A DNA stretch of 18,806 nt from Angelakisella sp. (lineage in GTDB: Bacteria; Bacillota; Clostridia; Oscillospirales; Ruminococcaceae): NCBI GenBank assembly GCA_022795575.1, contig JAAWGY010000016.1:1-18806 (forward strand), read 5' to 3'. The notes beneath the pieces are model-generated. The model was not told the DNA's origin, made no database searches, and saw only the letters and a program-made list of their open reading frames with translations. Position numbers and translations under genes: made by a program. Below, in pieces: positions 1 to 6,523 of this stretch; the first letter of the stretch is position 1, and each line of letters begins with the position of its first letter.

Positions 1-2
1 GA

Positions 3-137
3 TTTTCCCGCCCTGCAAGGCAAAAAACCGCAGCAATACTTGGTGTATTGCAAGGTTTTTTCCAGGCGCTAAGAGCCGCCTGCGGCGGTTGCGCCTGGAT
101 GCGCCTGCGGGCGCAGTAACGCGGCAGGGCGGGAAAA
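3..137 (+). repeat. Structured repeat with 14-bp terminal inverted repeats (copy 1)
   Basis: Perfect 14-bp inverted repeats (TTTTCCCGCCCTGC at 3-16, its complement at 124-137) enclose three further hairpins. The first pairs AAAAAACC 22-29 with GGTTTTTT 54-61 and GCAATAC 33-39 with GTATTGC 45-51. The second pairs CCAGGCGC 62-69 with GCGCCTGG 91-98 and has an inner CCGCC/GGCGG stem. The third is at 100-115. Together they would fold as a closed three-arm junction. No protein is encoded. It lies about 40 bp beyond the cysteine synthase stop codon. A related copy begins at 18752 with the same block spacing, so this is probably a dispersed, MITE-like or REP-like family. It might also act as a terminator for genes on either side. 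The dinucleotide GA flanks both ends, but the window edge prevents a target-duplication test. Confidence 0.75.
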
Positions 138-178
138 GACCTGGCCTGACGGCGTCAGACGGTTGTGAATACAGGTTC

Positions 179-1114
179 TTATTCCCCCGCAAAAAGCGGG
201 GTGGAAAAGTACCGCTCCGCCGTATCGGAAAGGACCGTTACCACCGTCCTGCCCCGGCCCAGCTGCCGGGCCAGCCGCAAAGCGGCGGCAACGTTGGTGC
301 CGCTGGAGATGCCGCACATCAGCCCCTCCAGCCGCGCCAGCGCCCGGGCGGTCTGGATAGCCTCCTCGTCGGTGATGATGCAGACCTGGTCGTAGATCTC
401 CCGGTCCAGGTTTTGGGGGATCAGCCCGTCGCCGATGCCCATCTGTAAATGGGTGCCGATGGCCCCGCCCGCCAGGATGGCGGCGTTTTCCGGCTCCACC
501 GCCCAGATGGTCATCCCCGGGTTCTGCTCCCGCAGCACCCGGCCGATACCGCTGATGGTGCCGCCGGTGCCGATGCCGGCGCAGAAGCCGTGGATGGGCC
601 GCTGGGCCTGGGCCAGGATCTCCCGGCCGGTCTGGTCCCGGTGGACCAGGGGGTTGGCGGGGTTTTCAAACTGCTGGGGGACATAGACGTTGGGGTCGCT
701 GGCCGCCATCTCCATCGCCGTGGCAAGGCAGCGGCGGATGCAGTCGCCAATGTCCCCGTCGTCGTGGACCAGCACCACCTCCGCCCCGTAGTGGCGGACC
801 AGCTTGCGGCGCTCCTCGCTCACCGAATCCGGCATGATGATCACGGTGCGGTAGCCCCGCACCGCCCCGATGAGGGCAAGGCCGATGCCCTGGTTGCCGC
901 TGGTGGGCTCCACAATCACGGTGTCCTTGCCCACCAGCCCCAGCTCCTCGGCCCGGCGGATCATGGCGTAGGCGGTGCGGGTTTTGATGGAGCCGCCGAT
1001 GTTTACCCCCTCGAATTTCACCAGGATCTCGGCGCGGTCCGAGTCCTGGCCGATGCGGTTGAGGCGGACCAGGGGGGTCTGGCCGATGGCGTCAAGGATG
1101 GTGTCAGAAATCAT
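179..1114 (-). CDS. cysK: Cysteine synthase family PLP enzyme (O-acetylserine sulfhydrylase-like)
   Basis: This 311-aa fold-type II PLP enzyme has the usual length for CysK, which makes L-cysteine from O-acetylserine and sulfide in the cytoplasm. Visible features are the N-terminal QTPLVRLNR, the PLP lysine in GGSIKTRTA (K44), the substrate loop EPTSGNQG (residues 69-76), the phosphate-binding GIGTGGTISGIG and the late GISSGTNVAAAL. Two positions differ from textbook CysK: the loop reads TSGNQ instead of TSGNT, and the lysine is followed by TR instead of DR. The exact acceptor or donor (sulfide, cystathionine-type or another beta-replacement) is therefore open. The ATG start has CTCC-type complement of AGGAGG at 1123-1128. 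The gene is divergent from the pel operon and has its own promoter. A small CTGAC/GTCAG hairpin at 146-158 lies after the stop, but there is no strong U tract. Confidence 0.85.
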   Translation of the reverse strand: MISDTILDAIGQTPLVRLNRIGQDSDRAEILVKFEGVNIGGSIKTRTAYAMIRRAEELGLVGKDTVIVEPTSGNQGIGLALIGAVRGYRTVIIMPDSVSEERRKLVRHYGAEVVLVHDDGDIGDCIRRCLATAMEMAASDPNVYVPQQFENPANPLVHRDQTGREILAQAQRPIHGFCAGIGTGGTISGIGRVLREQNPGMTIWAVEPENAAILAGGAIGTHLQMGIGDGLIPQNLDREIYDQVCIITDEEAIQTARALARLEGLMCGISSGTNVAAALRLARQLGRGRTVVTVLSDTAERYFSTPLFAGE

Positions 1115-1161
1115 AAAAGAAGCCTCCTGTTCGTTTCCTTAGAGCCTATTCAGGTTCTTAT

Positions 1162-1190
1162 ATTATACACAAAAAGGGGCGGGGGGGCAA
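1162..1190 (-). promoter_or_regulatory. Sigma-A-type promoter of the cysteine synthase gene
   Basis: On the minus strand, TTGCCC (complement of 1185-1190) is separated by 17 nt from a perfect TATAAT (complement of 1162-1167). The start would be near 1155, giving a short leader of about 40 nt before the ATG at 1114, too short for a T-box or riboswitch. Confidence 0.6.
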
Positions 1191-1212
1191 CAAGTCCGGC
1201 GGCGGGGGGAGG

Positions 1213-1249
1213 GGTACTGTATTTTGTGCTACAAAGAGGTACTTTGTGC
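1213..1249. promoter_or_regulatory. Possible operator: direct repeat with embedded palindrome
   Basis: GGTACT followed by TTTGTGC occurs twice: 1213-1218 with 1223-1229, and 1238-1249 with the two words overlapping by one base. The second copy lies inside an inverted repeat, ACAAAG (1231-1236) and CTTTGT (1242-1247), with a 5-nt centre. The site sits between the two divergent promoters and about 30-40 bp upstream of the pel promoter. This fits a regulator binding site, but no regulator gene is present in the window. Confidence 0.4.
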
Positions 1250-1276
1250 CATATTTGGTTTTTCCCTCAAAAGCCC

Positions 1277-1316
1277 TTGCCTTTTTTGTCAATCTCTTGT
1301 ATTATAATGATATGAT
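1277..1316 (+). promoter_or_regulatory. Candidate promoter of the pel operon
   Basis: A perfect -10 box TATAAT is at 1303-1308, but its nearest -35-like word, TTGCCT at 1277-1282, is 20 nt away. An alternative pair is TTGTCA at 1286-1291 and TATGAT at 1311-1316, spaced 19 nt. Neither has the ideal 17-nt spacing, which suits an activator-dependent or weak promoter. It is the only AT-rich stretch upstream of the operon. Confidence 0.5.
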
Positions 1317-1327
1317 TGCACCATTGG

Positions 1328-1521
1328 GGGCATGGGGTACCCCATGCCCGTTTCCGCAGTTCCTGCGGAAACAATCCTCTTAACCGGCCCGGTGGGAAAG
1401 GGGCTGCGCAATCTATTACATAACGCGGCAATCAAATACGACAGAAGGCGGTAAGGACCCCGGTAAAGCAGGGCTTTCCGGTGCCGGAGGGGCTCGCCCG
1501 CAAAAGGACGGGTCTTTTTTT
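1328..1521 (+). promoter_or_regulatory. Structured 5' leader of the pel operon, unassigned cis-regulatory RNA candidate
   Basis: Between the promoter and the first gene lie about 200 nt without an ORF. Two strong hairpins come first: arms GGGCATGGGG and CCCCATGCCC (1328-1349), then GTTTCCGCAG and CTGCGGAAAC with a TTC loop (1350-1372). Further on, CCGG-U-AAAGC pairs with GCUUU-CCGG at 1460-1481. CCCC at 1458-1461 could alternatively pair with GGGG at 1489-1492, and GACCC at 1456-1460 with GGGTC at 1510-1514, so mutually exclusive folds exist. The leader ends in a terminator-like U tract 33 nt before the start codon. This layout suits a riboswitch, attenuator or antitermination element. I could not match it to the cyclic di-GMP class I or II consensus, or to any other class I know. 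Confidence 0.5.
1496..1521 (+). terminator. Leader terminator-like hairpin and U tract
   Basis: GCCCG at 1496-1500 pairs with CGGGT at 1509-1513 (one G-U pair) around an 8-nt loop, followed almost at once by seven T at 1515-1521. The local stem is short. An alternative outer stem uses GACCC 1456-1460 with GGGTC 1510-1514. It lies upstream of the first pel gene, so it would act as a conditional terminator, not as the end of another gene. Confidence 0.5.
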
Positions 1522-1553
1522 GACTGCCAACGCCGCGGGAAAGTGGGGCGGAA

Positions 1554-3728
1554 ATGAACGTATTGCTAATCGGCGTCGGCCGTATGACAGACGAGCTGAT
1601 CGACAGGCTGAGTAAAAGCGGTCATCGAGTCTACCTTTTAACAGGCCAGCGGGGCAAGGCCGCCGTCCATAAGCGGGTGTTTGAAAAATTCGACTTTGCC
1701 TACGAGGACGAGAGCGTCAAGGATATCTTCGACAGCGTCCGCCCCGATGTCACCATCTTTACCGGGGCCTGCGACGAAAACTTCGATTGGCGCCGGGCCC
1801 AGCAGGAGATGGTGCGCTACACCGCCGCCGCCATCAACATCATGGCCGCCTACTCCCTGGTGGGGAGCGGCCGGCTGATCTATCTGTCCTCCCAGGCGGT
1901 TTACGGCGGCTCCTACCAGGATAACATTGCGGAGGCGCAAAGGACCGAGCCCCGGGGCTTTAAGGCCATGGCCCTGGCCCAGGGGGAGGAGATCTGCACC
2001 AACTACCGAAGCGCCCAGGGACTCAAAGCTGTGGTGCTACGGCTGGATAACCTCTATTTCGTCCCCGGCAAGGGCCAAACCACAGAGGGCCCCTGCTTTG
2101 CCATGTGCCTGGAGGCGCTGCGGGACGGCAGAATCTCGGCCAGCGACCGGGACGTGTTTTCGATGCTGTTCATCAAGGACGCGGTGGAGCTGGTCTACAA
2201 GGCCGTCGCCGCCGAGGACCTGCCCCACCCGGTCTACCACATCTCCTCCATGGAGGAGGTAAACGGGATGCAGCTGGCCCAGGTCGTCAGCGAGGCCATG
2301 GGCGGGGTGCAGATTGTGGACGACTCCATCGGGGAGTACCACCGGGTGGTGCTGGACGGCAACCTCTTCCAGCAGGAGCTGGGCCAACGGATCCTTACCG
2401 GCTGGCAGCAGGGCGCGGAGCAGGTGGCGGAGTTTATGCGCCGCAACAGCGATTCGTTTATCTACGCCGAAGACGCCGGGGGCGGTGGGGCCAGCCGGAT
2501 GCTCCACACCATAAAGCGCATCGGCAAAAGCCTGCTGCCATTTGTGGAGAATCTGGCGGTGTTCCTCATCGCCTTTTTTGTGGGCAGTCTTCCCTTTAGC
2601 CAGGAATTTTTTGCCCGGCTGGATTTCTACCTTCTCTATGTGCTGCTCTTCGCCGTCTTTTACGGGCAGCGGCAGGCGGTGTTTTCCGGCCTCCTTTCGG
2701 TAATCGGCTACTGCATCCAGCAGATGTACACCCGCAGCGGCTTTGAGGTGCTGCTGGACTACAACACCTATGTGTGGATGGCCCAGCTCTTTATTGTGGG
2801 CATGGTGGTTGGGTACCTGAAGGACCAGCTGCTAACGGTTAAGCAGGAGGACCGGGACGAGATCCAGTACCTGGAGGGGAAGCTCCGGGATATCACCGAG
2901 ATTAACGAAAGCAATATGCGGATGAAGGAGAACTTCGAGGTCCAGCTGGTGAACCAGCGGGACAGCCTGGGCAAGATCTACGAGATCACCTCCGAGCTGG
3001 AGAGCCAGGCCCCGGAGGAGGTGCTCTTCCACGCCGCCCGTGTCCTCTCCCGGATGATGGACTGCAGGGACGTGGCGGTTTACACCGTGGCCAACGGCGA
3101 TTACGCCCGGCTCTTCTCCTCCACCTCGCCGGAGGCCCGGCGGCTGGGGGCCTCCATCAAGTACACCGATATGGCCAGCCTTTACGGCGCCCTGAGGGAG
3201 CGCCGGGTTTACATCAACCGGGGGATGGAGGAAAAGCTCCCCCAAATGGCCTGCGCCGTCTACGACGGGGAGGGGATGCAGCTGATCTTTATGCTGTGGG
3301 GCATCCCCTGGCAGCGGATGACGCTGGCCGAGGCCAACCGCCTTGCCATCGCCGGGCAGCTGGCCCAGTCGGCGGTGCTGCGGGCCAACCGCTACCTGGA
3401 CGCCCTGCGCAGCAGCCGGTATGTGGGGGATTCCAACCTCCTGGCCAAGGACGCCTTTGCCCAGCTGATCCGGGCCTTCTTTGCCGCCCGGGACCAGGGC
3501 CTTACCGAGTGCACCCTGCTGGAGGTGCTCACCGGGGCGGAGGATCCCAAAACCGCCGCCGGAAAGCTGGGCCGGTGCATCCGCCAAAGCGACTATATGG
3601 GCATCCTGGAAAACGGCAAGCTCTACGCCCTGCTCTGCAACACCGGGGAGGAGAACGCCGGCTTTGTTATAGAGCGCTTTGGCGCCGCCGGTTACGGGAG
3701 CCTGGTGGAAAAGGGGGCGGCCCTGTGA
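1554..3728 (+). CDS. pelD: PelD-like cyclic di-GMP receptor fused to an N-terminal SDR/epimerase-like domain
   Basis: This 724-aa protein starts with a Rossmann SDR domain (about 1-300): IGVGRMTDEL at the nucleotide loop, LSSQAVYG at 111-118, and RLDNLYF later. About four membrane helices (328-425), a coiled coil (430-470), a GAF-like domain (about 480-600) and a degenerate GGDEF domain (about 620-720) follow. The last four parts match PelD, which activates Pel synthesis on binding cyclic di-GMP. The inhibitory-site motif RxxD is intact (R677-Q-S-D680), while the GGDEF position reads ENGKL, so it should bind but not make cyclic di-GMP. R708 may correspond to the second ligand arginine. Pseudomonas PelD lacks the SDR part; separate epimerases (PelX, GalE) are known beside pel genes. 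In the SDR domain the YxxxK pair is replaced by F136 and A140. The ribosome site is weak (GGGGCGG). Confidence 0.85.
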   Translation: MNVLLIGVGRMTDELIDRLSKSGHRVYLLTGQRGKAAVHKRVFEKFDFAYEDESVKDIFDSVRPDVTIFTGACDENFDWRRAQQEMVRYTAAAINIMAAYSLVGSGRLIYLSSQAVYGGSYQDNIAEAQRTEPRGFKAMALAQGEEICTNYRSAQGLKAVVLRLDNLYFVPGKGQTTEGPCFAMCLEALRDGRISASDRDVFSMLFIKDAVELVYKAVAAEDLPHPVYHISSMEEVNGMQLAQVVSEAMGGVQIVDDSIGEYHRVVLDGNLFQQELGQRILTGWQQGAEQVAEFMRRNSDSFIYAEDAGGGGASRMLHTIKRIGKSLLPFVENLAVFLIAFFVGSLPFSQEFFARLDFYLLYVLLFAVFYGQRQAVFSGLLSVIGYCIQQMYTRSGFEVLLDYNTYVWMAQLFIVGMVVGYLKDQLLTVKQEDRDEIQYLEGKLRDITEINESNMRMKENFEVQLVNQRDSLGKIYEITSELESQAPEEVLFHAARVLSRMMDCRDVAVYTVANGDYARLFSSTSPEARRLGASIKYTDMASLYGALRERRVYINRGMEEKLPQMACAVYDGEGMQLIFMLWGIPWQRMTLAEANRLAIAGQLAQSAVLRANRYLDALRSSRYVGDSNLLAKDAFAQLIRAFFAARDQGLTECTLLEVLTGAEDPKTAAGKLGRCIRQSDYMGILENGKLYALLCNTGEENAGFVIERFGAAGYGSLVEKGAAL

Positions 3729-4693
3729 TGCAGTATGGGGAGCGGGCCTTTCTGCTGGTCTGCTTTATCAGCTTTTTGGTCTCGCTGGTGTACCTTTTGG
3801 TGGGCATCCTTTTTGTGGTGCCGGTGGCCACCCGCAAGGAGCGCAAGGAAAAAACCGAGATCCTCCACGATAACCGGCGCACCTATTTCCTGCGCTTTTT
3901 TGTCATGTTTTTCTGCCCGGTGGTGGGGCCCCTCTTCTACTTCTTCTCCTACCTCATCTACCGGCTTATTTTCCGCAGCCCGGCGGATTTGGATGACGTC
4001 GTCTTCAGCAAGGACCGGGTAAAGACACAGGTAAAGTCCGACGAGGAGCGGGAGCGGGACATCATCCCCCTGGAGGAGGCTCTCTTTGTCAACGGGGATA
4101 AGGACCTGCGGACGGTGATGATCAACACCCTGCGGGGGGACATCCGGGGCTCGTTGGGTACCATTATGATGGCCCTGAACAGCAAGGACTCCGAAACCTC
4201 CCATTACGCCGCCTCCCTCCTCAGCAGCGAGCTGAACGAATTCCGGGCCGGGGTGCAGAAGCTCTACCGCGCCATGAAGGAGGAGGAGCCGGAGGAGACC
4301 GCCCGGGAGCGGGAGCTCATCGACGCCATGGACGGTATCCTGCGCCAGCAGGTCTTTACCCCCCTGGAGCAGCGCAAGCTGGTGGGGATGCTGGAGGAAG
4401 CGGTGGGCTCCCTCTACCGCAAGGCGCCGTCCCAGCTGAACGTGGAGGACTACGAGGAGCTTTGCCTGCTGCTGCTTGGCCTGGAGGATTACCCCCGGGC
4501 CGAGGAGTGGTGTATGCGGATGGCGGGCCAGTATCCCCACTGCCTGGCCTCCTACACCTGCCGGCTCAAGCTCTACTTTTCCACAGGCAGGCGGGAAATC
4601 TTCTTCCAGACCCTTTCGGAGCTCAAAAGCTCCGATATCGTCATCGACCAGGCAACGCTGGAGCTGGTGCGGGTCTTCGCTAAGGAGGGGTAA
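3728..4693 (+). CDS. pelE: PelE-like membrane/TPR scaffold protein
   Basis: This 321-aa protein starts at the ATG that overlaps the pelD stop by one base (TGATG), which implies translational coupling. It has two N-terminal membrane helices (about 8-33 and 53-80) and a basic loop between them. A cytoplasmic helical part (about 105-320) carries weak TPR-like helix pairs, such as the stretch with EDYEELCLLLLGLEDYPRAE. This is the layout of PelE, which in the Pel system joins PelD and PelG in the inner-membrane synthase complex. The sequence family is poorly conserved, so the call rests on architecture plus position between pelD and the pelA/pelF/pelG genes. A longer reading frame upstream (from 3296) overlaps pelD in another frame and is not the real start. 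Confidence 0.75.
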   Translation: MQYGERAFLLVCFISFLVSLVYLLVGILFVVPVATRKERKEKTEILHDNRRTYFLRFFVMFFCPVVGPLFYFFSYLIYRLIFRSPADLDDVVFSKDRVKTQVKSDEERERDIIPLEEALFVNGDKDLRTVMINTLRGDIRGSLGTIMMALNSKDSETSHYAASLLSSELNEFRAGVQKLYRAMKEEEPEETARERELIDAMDGILRQQVFTPLEQRKLVGMLEEAVGSLYRKAPSQLNVEDYEELCLLLLGLEDYPRAEEWCMRMAGQYPHCLASYTCRLKLYFSTGRREIFFQTLSELKSSDIVIDQATLELVRVFAKEG

Positions 4694-4696
4694 ACG

Positions 4697-6508
4697 TTGG
4701 TATCACGCCGCAACTTTTTTTCGATCGCCACCATTATGGCCATTATCTTTTTCCTGTTCCAGTTCACCAACATCGCCCTGGAGGCGTGGAACAACTACGA
4801 CGCCAACCGCTACGCCGTGGATATCCACGACCTGAAGGACCGGGGGATGGCCTATCTGGCCGGCCTCCACGGGGATACCGGGGAGAACAGCTGGGGGGAG
4901 CCCCGGGGCACCGTGGTCTTTGTGGGGGAGGCGGGGAGCCCCATGGAGGCCACTGTCAAAAACTGGGCCACCTACACCAAGCGCGCCATGGGCACCAGCC
5001 GGGACCTGGAGGAGTGGGTGGGCGCCCCGGAGCTGCTGGTGGTGGACGCCGCCGCCCTGCGGGGGGACTGGCAGGTCCTCGCCGGCAGGCTAACAGAGTA
5101 CACCGCCGCCGGGGTGAACGTGGTTTTCGGCTCGCTGCCCGATGTGGGGCAGATCGCCGCCTGCCAGGAGCTGCGGGACCTGCTGGGCATCGAGGAGGTC
5201 CGGGGGGAGAACGCCGCTGTGGCGGGGCTGCACCTTTACCGGGGTTTTCTGCTGGGGGGCGAGGTGATCTACCAGGGTAAGGACCAGGCGGAGGACCTGC
5301 GCAGGCAGGATATGGACCTGAGCTTTCCCTGGTACATCCTTTCCGCCGGCACCAAAACCTACATGAAGGGAATCCCGGAGGACGGCTCGCTGCGGCCGGA
5401 GGAGCACCCCGCGGTAATCTGGCGCAGGAGCGCGGAGCCAGGATATGTCTTTGCGGTAAACGGCAGCTACCTGGAGGACGCGGCGGGGCTGGGCATCCTT
5501 TCCGCCATTGCGGCGGAGAGCCGGTCCTACAGCGTCTACCCGGTGGTAAACGCCCAGGGGATGGTGGCGGCCAGCTTCCCCTCCCTGGCCATGGAGAACA
5601 GCCAGGAGCTGCTGCGCCGGTACAGCCGTTCCATGCGGGGGCTGTTCCAGGATATCCTTTGGCCGGACCTGGCCGGCGTATACCAAAAGAGCCACATGGG
5701 GCTTACCTGCATGATGGCCCCGGAGCTGGATTACGGCGACAACGCCAAGCCGGACCAGGCCCTCTTCATCAGCTACATGAAGTCCATCAACGCCCTTTCT
5801 GCCGAGGCCGGCCTTACCGGCCAGCGGGTTTCGGATACCGACATGGCCGATAAGCTGGCAAGCGACTTTGCCTTTTTGGAGGCCGCCAAGCTGGAGTACC
5901 AGTTTACCGCCTTTTATGGCGGGGAGCTGCCCGAAAAGGAGGTGATGGACGCCCTGGGGTGGGAGGGCCTTTCCTCCCTGCGCACCGTGGTTTCCGCCTA
6001 CACCGGGGGCAGCGAGGTCATCGGCTGGCAGTCGGAGCGGGTGACGCGCCAGACCGCCATCGCCGACGGCTTGGACCACACCTTTATGGGGGACCTCCGG
6101 GTGCGGGCGCTGGAGACGGCCCTGGGCTACAACAGCGTCCTGGTGGATGCGGGCCGGGTGGTCTGGCCCGGTCCGGAGGACAGCAGCTGGGAGGTCCTTT
6201 CGGAGCGGCTGGCATCCGATATCGCCCCCTACCGGGAGCTGTTCGGGGCCTTTGACGCCGCCACCGCCTCCCAGTGCGACCAGCGCATCCGGGATATGCT
6301 GGCCCTGGATTTTACCGAGAGCATCGAGGGCCAGCAGCTTACCCTGCGCACCGCCGGCACCGACGGCCCGGTCTGGTTTATCCTGCGCACCGCCAACGCC
6401 ACCGTGGAAAAGGTGGAAGGGGGCAGCTTCCGGCGCATCGAGGCCGGGGCCTTCCTCATCCAGGCGGACCAGGAGGAGATTGTTGTTACCCTGCGGGGAC
6501 AGGTATAG
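4697..6508 (+). CDS. PelA-like DUF2194 protein (deacetylase-fold, possibly inactive)
   Basis: This 603-aa protein begins at a TTG codon with GGAGGGG at 4684-4690 and lies 3 nt after pelE. A single N-terminal membrane anchor (about 10-28) is followed by an extracytoplasmic part. Residues about 65-290 look like an alpha/beta domain, and about 330-540 like a carbohydrate-deacetylase fold, with TCMMAPELDYGD (337-348) in the place of the first Asp motif. A beta-rich tail ends the protein. It fits the DUF2194 proteins found in Gram-positive pel loci in the place of the PelA deacetylase. The N-terminal glycoside hydrolase domain of Pseudomonas PelA is absent, as in Bacillus. I see no HxxxH metal motif; after residue 345 the only histidine is H461. 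Deacetylase activity is therefore uncertain. The TTG start may lower its expression. Confidence 0.7.
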   Translation: MVSRRNFFSIATIMAIIFFLFQFTNIALEAWNNYDANRYAVDIHDLKDRGMAYLAGLHGDTGENSWGEPRGTVVFVGEAGSPMEATVKNWATYTKRAMGTSRDLEEWVGAPELLVVDAAALRGDWQVLAGRLTEYTAAGVNVVFGSLPDVGQIAACQELRDLLGIEEVRGENAAVAGLHLYRGFLLGGEVIYQGKDQAEDLRRQDMDLSFPWYILSAGTKTYMKGIPEDGSLRPEEHPAVIWRRSAEPGYVFAVNGSYLEDAAGLGILSAIAAESRSYSVYPVVNAQGMVAASFPSLAMENSQELLRRYSRSMRGLFQDILWPDLAGVYQKSHMGLTCMMAPELDYGDNAKPDQALFISYMKSINALSAEAGLTGQRVSDTDMADKLASDFAFLEAAKLEYQFTAFYGGELPEKEVMDALGWEGLSSLRTVVSAYTGGSEVIGWQSERVTRQTAIADGLDHTFMGDLRVRALETALGYNSVLVDAGRVVWPGPEDSSWEVLSERLASDIAPYRELFGAFDAATASQCDQRIRDMLALDFTESIEGQQLTLRTAGTDGPVWFILRTANATVEKVEGGSFRRIEAGAFLIQADQEEIVVTLRGQV

Positions 6509-6523
6509 GGAAGGAGTGGCAAA

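Noticed and set aside
3..137. tRNA-like cloverleaf
   Set aside because: No acceptor, D-loop, anticodon or T-loop consensus; the arms are too long and one has an A/T-rich stem.
146..158. Terminator of the cysteine synthase gene
   Set aside because: The CTGAC/GTCAG stem is only 5 bp and lacks a directly adjacent U tract; the nearby repeat may serve that role.
1350..1420. Cyclic di-GMP class II riboswitch, suggested by GCGGAAACAAT
   Set aside because: The GGAAACAAT stretch is the 3' arm of a perfect local hairpin and the following conserved pseudoknot words are absent. Class I core words are also absent.
3296..3727. Upstream extension of pelE
   Set aside because: It overlaps the conserved GAF/GGDEF part of pelD in another frame and its translation is Gly/Pro/Arg-rich; the coupled ATG at 3728 is convincing.
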